Of a stretch of 64,000 nucleotides of DNA, positions 35,343 to 45,932 are shown piece by piece. The notes under the pieces are model-generated. The model saw only the letters and a program-made list of their open reading frames with translations, did not search any database and was not told the origin of the DNA. Positions within the stretch are counted from its first letter, which is position 1, and each line of letters begins with the position of its first letter. The position numbers and the translations under genes were made by a program. This stretch comes from Gonapodya prolifera JEL478 (lineage: Eukaryota > Monoblepharomycota > Monoblepharidomycetes > Monoblepharidales > Gonapodyaceae), in NCBI GenBank assembly GCA_001574975.1, contig KQ965803.1, forward strand, positions 3,831-67,830, in the 5' to 3' direction.

Positions 35343-37011
35343 GTGGCACACAATCACTTGACGCTGGCTTCCCGACGTCAGCGGTCCGCCCGGAAGCATA
35401 TTACATCGCTGGCTCGGACCTCTGAAGAGAAGCTCGAGGACTCAATCTCGGCGTTCCAAAACCTGTCTGACCAATATATGCAACAAGCAACGGTGCTGGA
35501 GCGCGCCTGTTCCGGTGCTCGTGACACCGAGCAGTTTATCGCGGAGGTCTCACATAAGGCGTTCAAGCTGATTGAGGATATTGCAGCTGCCGATGTGAAG
35601 ATACGGACTGCGGAGGAGCTTCTCGAACGAGAGCGCGAAAAGAGTGCCGAGGTTCGTTTGATTTGGGAAGTTTCAACGTGCTCTTGATGATCATTGACCG
35701 AAACGTAATGTCTTTGGTTAATCAGCTGCAGAGCAAACTCGATGAAGCTGTCGGGGGCGTCAACCCTGCTGCGAGGAAAGATGTCTGGCAAACCTCCGAG
35801 TGGAAACAAGCCGCCAAGGAGCTAGAAGCAATGAAGAAGAAATTACGGTGTCAAGAACTGGTGTCATCGACACTGGCGCGTGCAATGAAGAAATCGTTCG
35901 ATCATCGCTTGTCAAGCTTAGACAAGCTTCTTCAAATGTCTATTGGAGAAGCGGCCAAGGTTTTAACGCGGCTGGACGACACCGAGCGGTCACTCGGCAA
36001 AATGAAGAGGCTGTATCAACAGCTTCAGGCAATGTCGAATGAAAACAAGGCGTCGATTTTGGCTCAGGAGGGACGCGTGGAGCTGGAAACCGCAATTGGT
36101 ACTTCGCAGACGTAAGTATCTGAGCTCAGTCAACGTTATTTATACGTAATTATAAATCTGATCTATCGTTCACTTTCGTAGCGACGCTCAGAGCATGGAG
36201 GACCCATCGCGCCAGTGCTGCGATGTCGCTTTGGACACAACTGGAGTTGGACTGTCTGGGGTTCGTGACACTGACACCCGCTCCTCGTCGGCGTGCCTCG
36301 CGACCTCCACCAACAATGACTTGGAACGCAACATGATCGCGTTGCCTGTGCTGAACAATCTCGATGACCGCGGTCATATCGTATCTTTTGGGAACCAGTC
36401 GGACTTCAGCTGGTTTGAGTTAAACCAGGAGCTCGACATCCTCGGTGTGTCCCGGTGTTACCCTACATTCAATCCGAATTGTGAATTTTTTTGGCGATCT
36501 AAAATTAAGCTTCCAGTTCCATTGGCTCTAATATCTGTTGATTTTCTACGGCAGTAGCATTGCTGCAAGCGATGGGAGCTCCCGGTGTGCTGTTGCAGTT
36601 GTCAATTCATGAAAACAATCAGCCGATGCCAATGCAGAAGTTCGGAACGACAGCCCGCAGGATGACGCGTTGCTTTTCTCCGCTGGGCTGTTCAACACTG
36701 TCGAGGTATTCAACTCCACGTCCGGCATCGCCAACACCAATCTGGGAAAGTTGGGTGACAAGTGTGAAAGTGCTACCGCTGAATCAAGTCCGGATGCTGA
36801 CAATGACCCGCCGGTGGATCAGTCGCAGAGCACGCCATTGGCGGACGGGATGAATCACCCTTGGACGCGGAACGAAGAGCTTGAGAGCGACAACAAATCC
36901 GATGCAGTTCTGGTGCAGCCGCCAGATGGCGGGCAGCACTGGGTTAAAATCATGCAGATTCGGCCAGCCCCAAGCGACGCAACCTTATTCTTCGATGAAG
37001 AAAGTTGTTGA
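35343..37011 (+). CDS. coiled-coil protein of unknown function
   Basis: The exon after the acceptor near 35320 reads LQAQRQNSRVAHNHLTLASR and continues as a helical, heptad-like chain (LEDSISAFQNLSDQYMQQATV and HKAFKLIEDIAAADVKI). After an intron (about 35652-35724) it continues LQSKLDEAVGGVNPAARKDVW and LVSSTLARAMKKSFDHRLSS. A Cys/Asp-rich exon (36180-36446) and a C-terminal acidic exon ending FDEESC (36670-37011) follow. Between about 36555 and 36640 the frame can be kept only with a very short intron of about 38 nt; otherwise a TGA interrupts it. The N-terminus is not resolved. No named family was recognised. Confidence 0.45.
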
Positions 37012-38780
37012 GTGAGTGACTCATGACCTGCAATTGAGCTGCGAACGCAATGTCATATCATCTTTATTAGCTTGCGGTACCTGCTCTTTTCTTCCTCAAT
37101 TTCCACCCGAAACGTTTGTTTTACTTCCCCCTTATCAACTGGTCATCTTTTTTTTCTTTTTCGTGGCCTTCACCTTCATATTTCATTCGCCTGCCTTTTC
37201 TTTGTTCCCCCTTTCTTGTTCCCCCCTCTATTTTACCCCCCTTTGTTTCACCCACTTTTCTTTTCCCCCCTTTATTTCCCCCCCTTTGTTGGACCCCCTT
37301 TTGTTTTACCCCCTTTTATTTTACCCTTTTTGATACCACTTTGGCTTTTTTTTTGCGACTGGCCCCACTCTCCCGGTCCGCAAATTGAATCACCACACTG
37401 CTTGAACATCAGGGAACTTACAACCGCCGCCCCAAGATTTTCTCGAACTTTGCCCCGATCGTTCTCCTTGTCAGCCGACACCTTCTTACCCGTTGCTCGC
37501 ATCTTGACGAGTCTTTTTAGGCCAGTGATAAAGCACGGTGCCGTCTTGGATGGCCTCACCTCTGCACTCTGGGGTCGTTCTGGCGCCGTTAGCGTTTTCT
37601 TCCTTCATACTCGGCTCCTACCCGAGTGATCTAGCTGTGACATCGTGGCACCCCTCTTTCTTCACCTGAAACCGTTTACGCTGGGGAGCCGGGTGACGTC
37701 TCCGTTGCGGCCTGCTCTGACCACGGGCCTGGCTATGAGCGTAGCTTTGTCCAACGAGGAGTGACTTTTGGACGAATGAGACTTTCTACCGTGACCAAAC
37801 CAGTGCCCTGGTCAAGCTCGCTAAGCCAGATATTGCACACCGACAGTACATTCTCTTCGAACTTCGATCGGACTGGACCATCAGGGGCGTGATTTACCAG
37901 GCATGCAGTTTGCTCGGGACCCAACTTTGATGTGCTTATCGCATATTCACGCGCGGTCGCGTCCAACGACCCGTCTGCGGCGTCGCAACTTCCTCATTTC
38001 GAACCCTTGTTCACACCAACCCCCTGAAAATCGCTCGCTGCCTTCTCACCTACCCGAAATCACGTTGTTGTCAACAAACTCGACAACGTTCGTTGCCGTG
38101 TTTACGTCATCACCCCGCCTACCGCGGCAACATCCACCTAGCACCGACGAGAACTTACGGACTCCTCCCCACAAGTCGTAGCAGCCCAACTTCTGTGAGT
38201 CTCCCATCGCCTCGCTTGTCTGACGTGGGAGAGCTACAATGAAGGAACGGGTGTTGTAGGTATTTTTGCTCACAGTAACCGTATCCAACCCCACTGATCA
38301 CTCGTGTCTAACCCCAACAAGCGAGCAGCCTCAAACTTGTTCCGTACTTAAGCACCTCCGCTGCCTGTCGCGAATCACTTCTCGTCACCGCCCGGCCCAC
38401 TCGTTGACAAGTCGAGCACCAGACAAGCCATTCCGCATGCCTATTAAACACCTTGAAGACGTTTCCGCAATAATGGGCTGTGCTATAAAATCACAAGAAT
38501 ATTCCCTCGCCGCGACCGGTGCTATCATCAGGTCCAACGTCGCCGTCCAACGATTTGCGTAACCCTGTCACAATACGACATGAAGAATCTCAACGACATC
38601 TACCAATTTTGGGTCTTTGAACTCCGCACAGCTAGAGCATTTTGGACTATTAAGGGCAGAGATACAACTCCTCTGCCGACCATTACCGCGTCAAAATGAA
38701 CTCGTAAACATTATGCGATCATGAGAACCAACCGACTTCGTTTCGCCAACATGAGTCTCCGTGCGCCGTGCGCCGGAGGG
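37012..38780. other. gene-poor region with a pyrimidine-rich tract
   Basis: No gene was supported. It contains a long C/T-only tract (about 37180-37345). The remainder (37380-38700) has short open stretches on both strands without motif or splice structure. Confidence 0.4.
37180..37345. repeat. pyrimidine-rich tract with a degenerate CCCCCTTTTRTTT repeat
   Basis: About 165 bp on the plus strand are almost purely C and T. Many imperfect repeats of a 13-15 bp unit of the type CCCCCTTTTGTTTTA are visible. Such a polypurine-polypyrimidine block can form H-DNA. The sequence shows only the composition and repetition. Confidence 0.75.
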
Positions 38781-39024
38781 GGGTCTCGATGGGCAAGGTG
38801 TGCTTTTGGCCGCGCGCTGCCACCTTGCCATGAAGAAGGGACTCAATGAGCGGGGTGTGTTGTGGGCCGCGTGCCGCCATCTCGCCCACAGACGGGGGTC
38901 TCCATGGGCAAGGTGTGCTTTTGGCCGCGTGCCGCCACCTCGCCCATGGAGGAGGGTGTCCATGGGCAGGGTGTGCCGTGCACGTGCGTTGGCGCCTTGC
39001 CCATGGTCGAGGGTCTCAACTCTC
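38781..39024. repeat. minisatellite, 57-58 bp unit, four full copies plus a partial
   Basis: Units start at 38781, 38838, 38896, 38954 and 39011 (periods 57, 58, 58, 57). Each begins GGGTCTC or a variant and contains GGGCAAGGTGTGCTTTTGGC-like and GCCGCCACCTCGCCCATGG-like segments. Copies 1 and 3 are most alike and copy 4 diverges in the middle. Long open frames on both strands across it result from the repeat and are not taken as a gene. Confidence 0.85.
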
Positions 39025-39098
39025 ACATTATGGCCGTATCCGCTGGACGCGGTAAAGCACGCTGGTCTAGGTGGGTGAACAAAGTTTCGTACCATGTC

Positions 39099-40149
39099 TT
39101 GTTTAGGTCGTTGGGGTGACACGTCCACCGTTTCTTCACAGGACACAAACGCCCGCGGAGCTTCAAACCCCCTGAAAAGGATACCCCTTGGCATGGTCGA
39201 GCAAGGTTTCCGATGTGAGTAAATTGCTTTGTGTGTGGGGGTTATGTATTTGTCTGAAATTTTTTATTCGCATTGTGCAGTGTGCAGATGAGATCATCAC
39301 CCAGGACCCGCATAACGAAGAAGAACCAAGCGCAGAGCAAGAATCAAGTCGCCGCTGATCGAACAGGCTCGCGAGTCGCGCGGCAATACAAGTCACGTCA
39401 CGTCACCGCACGTCACCCAAGTCCACGAATGAAGCAGGATTCGTCTACCAGCCGCAATGAGGCCTTACTCACAATTGGTCGACGCGCAGTCTCGAGTCAG
39501 TCTTAAGTGTCATCAGGCTCCCCCACCCCCCAATGAACGCCGAACGGTTCCAGCGTGCACCTGCACGTGCACACTTCACACGTCATTTCGAAGCATCCGA
39601 ATGAAAATGAAGGAGCGAGAGACGTGGGACGTTGCGGTGTCGGATCATTGTGGTGTTGGGCAGGAGCAGGCGCAATGTTTGAATGTTGAATCCTCAACTC
39701 CGGGTACCGGGAGATGGGTTTGGCGGGTGAACACTCGAACGAGAAGAGAGATATTTACCAATTTTTTATTGACAATTGACAATATTGTAATCAATCGATG
39801 AAAACGAAGTCACTGCAATGGATGTAATTGTGTCTTTTCCGTGGGTCAAACGGCCAGTACGAAAGTCAGAAGCACGTGCTCAGACGGCACTAACGAAAAC
39901 AGAGAAGCGGTGCAGAAGACACAGAATAACCGCACGTGCAATTATAACATCAAACTACATTCCAAAACCCCCATACCCTCTACCGACTCCCTACACCAAC
40001 AACTTCTCAATCGCGGCCTTGACCGTCGTAATCTGCTGCCTCAAATCGCTGCCCTCGTTGGCGGTGACGGAGCACGAGATCACGGCGCGCGAGACTCCGC
40101 AGGCACGGCCCAGGGCTGCTTTGGAGGGGACGAAGACGTAGGGGACGTT
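39099..40149. repeat. segmental duplication, copy 1 (original: SNU13 last exon and 3' flank)
   Basis: About 1.05 kb, from CTTGTTTAGGTCG at 39099 to the last-exon border of SNU13 at 40149, is repeated in the same orientation at 47619-48661. Shared blocks include a splice-like GTGAGTAAAT..GTGCAG stretch, a CACGTCACGTCACC run, and a flank around 39730-39810 (CTCGAACGAGAAGAGAGATAT and GATGAAAACGAAGTC). The SNU13 terminal exon is also shared. Copy 1 retains a working SNU13 3' end. Confidence 0.75.
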
Positions 40150-41414
40150 CTGGGGGAGGTGAGGGGGTCNGGGGGGGGGGGGGGGGGGGGGGTGATGGGG
40201 TGAGATGAGATGGGCACACGATGGAGATGGAGAAAAGGCGTCCTTGTCTCGACCAGAAGTTCACCGCCTGTCCAATGCCTGTCCCTTCGCCCGAGAGCCG
40301 CCCCTTGTTCAACGGAGACGGCGGGGCCGACTCTTCAACTTGCGATGGGGCCTCCGCGTGTCCAAAGTGAGGCGATTCCGGATGGCCGGGACCAGAAAGT
40401 GGTGCCAGCGTGGACTAACCCTCCCACAATATCCCAGCGACGTCCAACAGCACACCTCTCCACGCACCACCATCCTACCCCTGCATCTTCCACCCTCCAC
40501 GCTCCATCCTCCAATCCTCCACCAGCGCACTCTCAGTTACGCTCCAACCTCCAACCTCCAACCTCCACCCTCCACCCTCTGCTAGCACATCCTCGTTGAC
40601 CCCCCCCTCGCCCCCACGCCGCAACACCCCCAACCCCGCCCCCACCCCGGGCAATCGCGCTTACGGACCTTGTCCTCGCACAGCAGGGGCAGGTGGAGAA
40701 GGATCTCGAGGGGCTCGGTGTCGGCTGTGAGGACAATGAACTCTGCGATACCTCTGTTGAGGGTCTTTGTGGCTGGGTTGCAGGAGGAGGAGAGGGGAGT
40801 GGGAGTGGGTGAGTAATGGAGAAGCAGAGGAGGGAGAAAGGGGATTCTGTCCTCGTCCATTGCTGTATCATTCGCACTTCGCGCAAGGTCATTCGCCTCC
40901 GGCGGGAGAATGCGCTCCGCACTATATCATTCGCGCTTCGCGCAGATCACTCGCCTCCGGCGGACGGCCTCGGTCAGCGCTACGCACTTAGGCCTCGGGT
41001 TCGCTCCGCGAGGAACATTCCGCTTCGCGGGTCACTCGCCTCCAGCGGACGCCTCGGTCAGCGCCTAGCGGCGCTTAGGCCTCCGTTGCTCGACCCCCTG
41101 CTACACACCTTCATTGGCACCCTTCTTGAGCTGCTTGTAGTGCGCGGCCTGCTGGACAAGGTCGAGGATCTGGTTCGAGAGCTGAGCGTCGGCGAGGGGG
41201 AAGGCTTTTGGGTTTGGCGCGGTCTGTGAGTGGTGGGGTCGGTGCGAGTTGGGAGTTGGGAGTTGGGAGTTGGGAGTTGGGAGTTGGGAGTTGGGAGTTG
41301 GGAGTTGGGTGGGGAGTGGGGAGTGGGGAGTGAGAGCGAGGGAGAGGGAGAGGAGAGATGGGTGAGCGGCAGAAGGAGGATGGTAAGAAGGAAAAGAGAG
41401 GGGATGCGTACCAT
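39991..41414 (-). CDS. SNU13: SNU13 / 15.5K, L7Ae-family protein of U4 snRNP and box C/D snoRNPs
   Basis: It binds kink-turn RNA in U4 snRNA and box C/D snoRNAs in the nucleus. Four exons give 126 residues, the length of yeast Snu13. Exon 1 is just the ATG (41412-41414). Exon 2 (41109-41223) encodes [20 protein letters not shown] and QLKKGANE. Exon 3 (40669-40772) encodes [20 protein letters not shown] and [11 protein letters not shown]. Exon 4 (39991-40149) encodes [20 protein letters not shown] and SCSVTANEG, ending IEKLLV. All introns keep frame. Intron 1 holds a 7-bp tandem repeat, intron 2 a palindrome-rich repeat, and intron 3 an N next to 22 G. It is divergent from PEX14. Damaged copies of exon 3 and exon 4 lie at 51714 and 48523. 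Confidence 0.93.
40889..41090. repeat. palindrome-rich repeat element inside SNU13 intron 2
   Basis: Segments beginning TCA(C/T)TCGCCTCC(G/A)GCGG start at 40889, 40947 and 41032. The last two are followed by a shared CCTCGGTCAGCGC..CTTAGGCCTC block, giving an 85-bp period. Small palindromes recur between them (CGCTTCGCG and CTCCGCGAG). It is unlike the coding DNA around it and probably a small dispersed element that inserted into the intron. Confidence 0.6.
41246..41308. repeat. heptamer tandem repeat (GAGTTGG)9 in SNU13 intron 1
   Basis: Nine perfect head-to-tail copies of GAGTTGG fill 41246-41308, followed by degenerate GGGGAGT units to about 41332. On the transcribed (minus) strand it reads CCAACTC. 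It is contained in intron 1 of SNU13, 23 bp from the acceptor side of exon 2. Confidence 0.9.
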
Positions 41415-41750
41415 TTGGAAAGAGTGGAAGCAAGAAGCAGAAACAGAGTGAAAAGCAATAAGTCCTGTTCGCGGAGGGTGAGAGGGAGCGGAGGGAGAGA
41501 GCGACGGTCAGCCATTTGCCCCTCCAGCAACAGCACACTGTACAGCACGCACTCTCAAGGCGACAGAACGCTCGCTGTAGCCTATCCCTGAGTCGAGTCG
41601 AGTCAAGTGCGTCGAAAGGAGAAAGGTGCAGGCAGGCTGCGGTCGAGCGAGTGAGGGCAAAAAGTGCGCACGGGCCAGCCGGGGCGAGACCGCAGCACTG
41701 GTTCGGTTCCGACCATTCCGAAGGGCCGAAGGGAACAGGAGACGCATCCG
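41415..41750. promoter_or_regulatory. shared divergent promoter region of SNU13 and PEX14
   Basis: Only about 336 bp separate the start codons of SNU13 (minus) and PEX14 (plus), so both promoters must lie here. A frame open to the left of 41751 (from 41664) would lengthen PEX14 by 29 residues and shorten this gap. No specific factor site is claimed. Confidence 0.4.
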
Positions 41751-44700
41751 ATGGGCGACGACGACACACGAGACAGCGCAGATGGAGGGAGTGGCGCAGT
41801 GGACGGTGCAGAGGGCGTGCGGGAGAGGGCGGACGCGGAGAGTGGTGTGGGTGGGAGTGCCGGTGGAAGCGAAGACACCGCGCAGACACACGCGCAGACG
41901 CCAGACGCGCACGCGACTCCGCCACAGCAGCAGCAGCAGCAGCCCTCGTTCGCGCAGTCGCTCCTGACACCGCTCAGCGCAGACCAGCGCGCGAGTATCA
42001 GAAAGAACCTGCTCGACAGGCAGAGAGCGGCCAGGGAGGGGAGGGGAGCCGACACTGGGGCTGCTGCGAATCAGGCACAGGTGGGACTGGGTGCGGGTGC
42101 GGGAGTGGGAGTGGGAGCGGGAGAGAACAAGGCGACGGTCCCGCAGTGGCAGAAGGACGCCGCGGCGGCCATTCCCGTGTCTTCACCTTCCTCTTCTACC
42201 ACCCCTCCTTCTACCACTCCAACTCCAACTCCTACTCCAACTCCACCAACCGCCTCCACGCCCGCACCACCTCAACCCATCCGCGACGACCTCGTCTCAA
42301 ACGCCCTCTCATTCCTCGCCTCCCCCAAGACTCAGCAAGCGCCCATGGACAGAAAGGTCGCCTTCCTAAAGTCAAAGGGGTTGACCCAGGCGGAAATCGA
42401 CGTTGCGTTGGAGAGGGCTGGGCTGTCGGGCGTGGCAGGGGTGGCGAGCAAGGCGGCAGAAGGCGGAAGTGCCGGTGCGGGGTTGGCGACCCCCGGAAGC
42501 AGTACCACCAACCCTTCGACGCCCGCCGGAGGAGACGCGCCCTTACCAGACCTGCCCATCCCGCCACCTGCATCAACCGCGTCGCGTCCTGCTCCTTCTC
42601 CTGGTCTTACTCCTTCTTCCTCATGGACTCTCCCACCTTCCCTCACTCCCTCCCCTTCCCCCATTCCCTCCCCCCCTGCCCCCGATCCCCCTTCCCCCAT
42701 TCCCATTCCCTCTCCCGCTCCCCCCACCGCCCACCTCATTTACCCCCCCCTCCCACCCCGCCCCGCCGCCCTCATCGCCGAACACCGCGCGGCTCGTGCG
42801 CGGGCCGATAAGATCGTTGCCGCGCTGTTAGCCTCGGGGCCTATCATGGGATTCGTGTGGGCGGCGTGGGTGCGTGTTTGGGGGTGGGGGGGGGGAGGTG
42901 GGAAGGGGGAAGTGGGGGAAGTGGACGGTACTGGAATAATCTGAATGATTTTTGAAGCGGAGTGCGCGGATTTTTGACGAGGCGAATGTGTGTGAGGTGG
43001 AAGTGGAGGTCTGGACGAGAGATGGAGGTGTGGGGGAGTGCGATGCGTGGAGTGGGAGTATGCGAAACCCTGTGACAGACACGGGACTGCCTCGTATTGA
43101 AACAGTGGGAATATGGGCCATGTCGGGGCACCGACTTAGATGACTCCTATCTTGCTCGCGCGTTACGGACCCTCTCTTATCAACTCTTCCCCCACCCCCC
43201 ATGCAGTCACTCTCCCGCGCCGCCACGACCATCGCCGCGTCCCACTTCGGGTCCCTCGCGCGTCTCGTCGAAGTCCACTTGGCGCCGCTTTTGGTGGCCG
43301 CGCGGACGCTTTTGTTGTCCATTGGGCGTACTTCCTCCTCCACCACCGCCTCCTCCGCTTCCCCACCCACGAAACCCACCACCGTCACCGCCGCCGCCAA
43401 ACCAACACACCCAAACCTCCCCACCTCGCTCGACTCCCTTGCCACCCGACTCGCCTCGCTCGCCGCCTCTGCGAACGCCCAATCCCGCACGCACCGCACG
43501 CAGGCCCGCAAGTGGGTCCGCCGCACAGCATACGGGTACGACCCCCTGGGAGACGTCGATGCCGACTCGGGATCTGATGGTGACGCGACGTCGCCAACAG
43601 GACCTGGAACAACGGAGGGAGGCCCAACGGACGCCACCCGCACCGACCCCCCGACCCCAGCCCACCCCTTCTGGGCGCTCCGCACGGCCGCGGAGGAGAC
43701 GCACCAGTACCTGACGCGCGAAACGTACTTCAACGCATACGCTGCCGGCGGGGGGTATGGCGGGTACGGGGGGTACGGGGGGTACGGTGGGTGGGACGGC
43801 GGGAGTGGGGAGGGGGATAGGGAGAAGGAACGCGAACGGGAGAGGGAACGGAAGATGCCGCATCAGGTCGTGGCGGATATCAGGAGCGAGATCAGGGCTG
43901 TCAAGGGCGTGTTGCTGAGTCGACGCAACTTCCCGGGCGGGATCGGTGGGGCGCCGGCGCCGGTGGTTGGGCCGTACCAGGGCGTGAATGGATCCGCTCA
44001 GGGTCAAATGGCACCCACGGCTCCCTCCCAGCCCCAGCCCCTGTCGCCTGGGTGGGTCTCGGCGCCAGTGGCACAACCCGCTGCCCCCACCGGTGCCACG
44101 TCGCAGCAGGCGGCGGCGGCTCCCGTGCCGGCGTGGACTCCTCCCCCCGTACGACCCGCCGCGGGGAGAGCGCCGCCCAAACCGTGGATGGTGGGGAGTG
44201 GGGCTGGAGTGGGGTGGCAGAATGCGCAGGCGCAGGTGGGGCAGGCTGGGCAGGTCGGGGTGGGAAGCGAGCAAGGTGGGTTTTGGGGGAGCGGGCGTGG
44301 GGTTTAATGGGCAAAGACGCTGACACGTCTCGGTAGTATCAGCAAGCGTCCAACCCGCACCTTTCGTCGACGCTTCGCAACCTGTGGCGGCGTCCACGTT
44401 CGCACCCTCTGCACCGCCGCCGACTCCCCCACCTGCACCAGTAGCGAGTGCTCCTGCGTACGCGTCAGCACACACACCGATCCCCGTACCCACACCGACT
44501 CCACCTCTTGTCGCAGCGCCCCCCGCCACCACGCCTAGCCCTGTACCCGCACCCGCACCCGCCATGTCGGCGAGTGTTGGAACGCTGTTCGCCACGCCAG
44601 CGGGATCGGTCACGTCTGTCGCGTCTGGGGCATCGCAGGAGCAGGAGCAGGAGCAGAAGGGTGAGGACCCTGCCGCGGCGGTGGCGGCGGCTGTTGGTGC

Positions 44701-44830
44701 TGGTGCTGGTGCTGTGAATGGGGTGAATGGAGTACATGACGGCGCAAGTAGTGCGGACGGTGCGCCCGCGCCAGTCCCAGACCCGGTGACTGGTGGCGTA
44801 GACGGACCGGGTGAGAGCGTTGGTGCGTGA
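41751..44830 (+). CDS. PEX14: peroxisomal membrane docking protein PEX14
   Basis: PEX14 docks the PTS receptors Pex5/Pex7 at the peroxisomal membrane and forms part of the import pore. Three exons (41751-42869, 43207-44296, 44343-44830) give 898 residues. The conserved N-terminal domain is residues around 180-230: [20 protein letters not shown], then [19 protein letters not shown], the receptor-binding fold. The end of exon 1 ([11 protein letters not shown]) is the hydrophobic segment near the membrane. Exon 2 has a coiled-coil-like helix ([20 protein letters not shown]) and [20 protein letters not shown], a typical PEX14 motif. The regions around these are Pro/Ser/Ala-rich. The C-terminal exon is unusually long and low-complexity. 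The last two introns are phase 0 and phase 1. Fungal PEX14 is often shorter; the extra length is disordered sequence. Confidence 0.85.
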
Positions 44831-45932
44831 TTGGAGATGAGACGGGTGTAGGGATTTGGAACGTGACGTTGGATGTGGAAACGGGGTGTGGAAAGGGGAT
44901 GTGGGACTTGCAGCCGAGTGCGACGCTGAGTCGGGATAGATGTAGACGTGAACGTGTGTACTTTGGAAACTGACGAAAAAAATGGAGAATGTTTGCATGG
45001 AAGTGTCTGAGGGCAAGATCGAGTGATGAGAAGATGGGGAGGGAAGGGAGGGGGGCCGTGGTTGGCGTTGGGATTTAGGGGCTCTGTGTGATAAAGTTCG
45101 CAGGGCGCTTGTGTCGTTCAATACACGCAGCCTCACGATGATGTGATTGAAGTACAATATCGTACGCTCAGAAACATGACCTGAATGAGGCCACAAACCG
45201 CCATTCAAATTTAGAGCAAATTTATTCAAAACCACATGAGTAAACAGTAAACTCTCCTCCGCACTCCTCAGTGATAGCTGAGAAAGATGACGAAGGACGT
45301 TACCCCGGCAGGTGGGGACAGAGATGAGCAGAAGCGATGCTTGCGATCCCGCAAATGGTCAGCATCAAGTACCAAGCATCAATTGGCATATGGCGATCAC
45401 TTATCCACCTGCCTAACCCCTCCAAGCACTTCTCTCTACATATCCCACCTCCTCTGACCTTGCTCTTCTCTCATCGCGACCCATTCTTCCTCTCCTATAG
45501 CCCTTCTCAGCGCCTCTGCGAATGGGGCAGGCGGTGGGGCGGGAGATTGGTCGAAGTTGCGGGCGGCCACCAAGCCCGCTTCCATGAGCGTCCCACTCAA
45601 AATCCAAGGCAACCTTCCCGCCTTGTACCTCCACGTTTATTGAATCCGTTCCAGCAGCGTCAGGAATCCTCTCGTCGTCCTGAACTTGAAGATTTGCCAA
45701 CGTCCGACGTTGCTGAAAAAGCGGGTTGTAAGAACATCTGAAGAACCAACACTCCAGACTGCTTCGGTCACACCGCACCGGTCAGGATCCCTTACACTAG
45801 GGACGCCTCTCTTACTATTCCGCGAACTGCCGCGCACCACAGCACCGCGGCCACCAAGTACGCCATTCCACTTCATTCCCCCCGCCCCCCAGCTTTTATA
45901 TCGTTTTGTTTCAGCCGCCCCAACTTGCTCAT
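44831..45932. other. intergenic region, PEX14 to ankyrin gene
   Basis: G-rich just after PEX14, then AT-richer. No supported gene or repeat. Open stretches at 45337-45778 on both strands shadow each other and lack motifs. Confidence 0.4.

Noticed and set aside
38781-39024. Possible CRISPR-like array
   Set aside because: Units are contiguous 57-58 bp repeats with no separate spacers, and the genome is eukaryotic; it is a minisatellite.
38691-39194. Minus-strand frame of 167 codons
   Set aside because: Most of it is translated minisatellite repeat. Unit lengths of 57-58 bp do not keep one frame, so it is not a repeat protein.
41246-41308. Telomere-like repeat
   Set aside because: GAGTTGG differs from TTAGGG and the array is short and intronic.
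42332-42739. Gly-rich minus-strand frame inside PEX14
   Set aside because: It is the reverse complement of the Pro/Ser-rich linker of PEX14.
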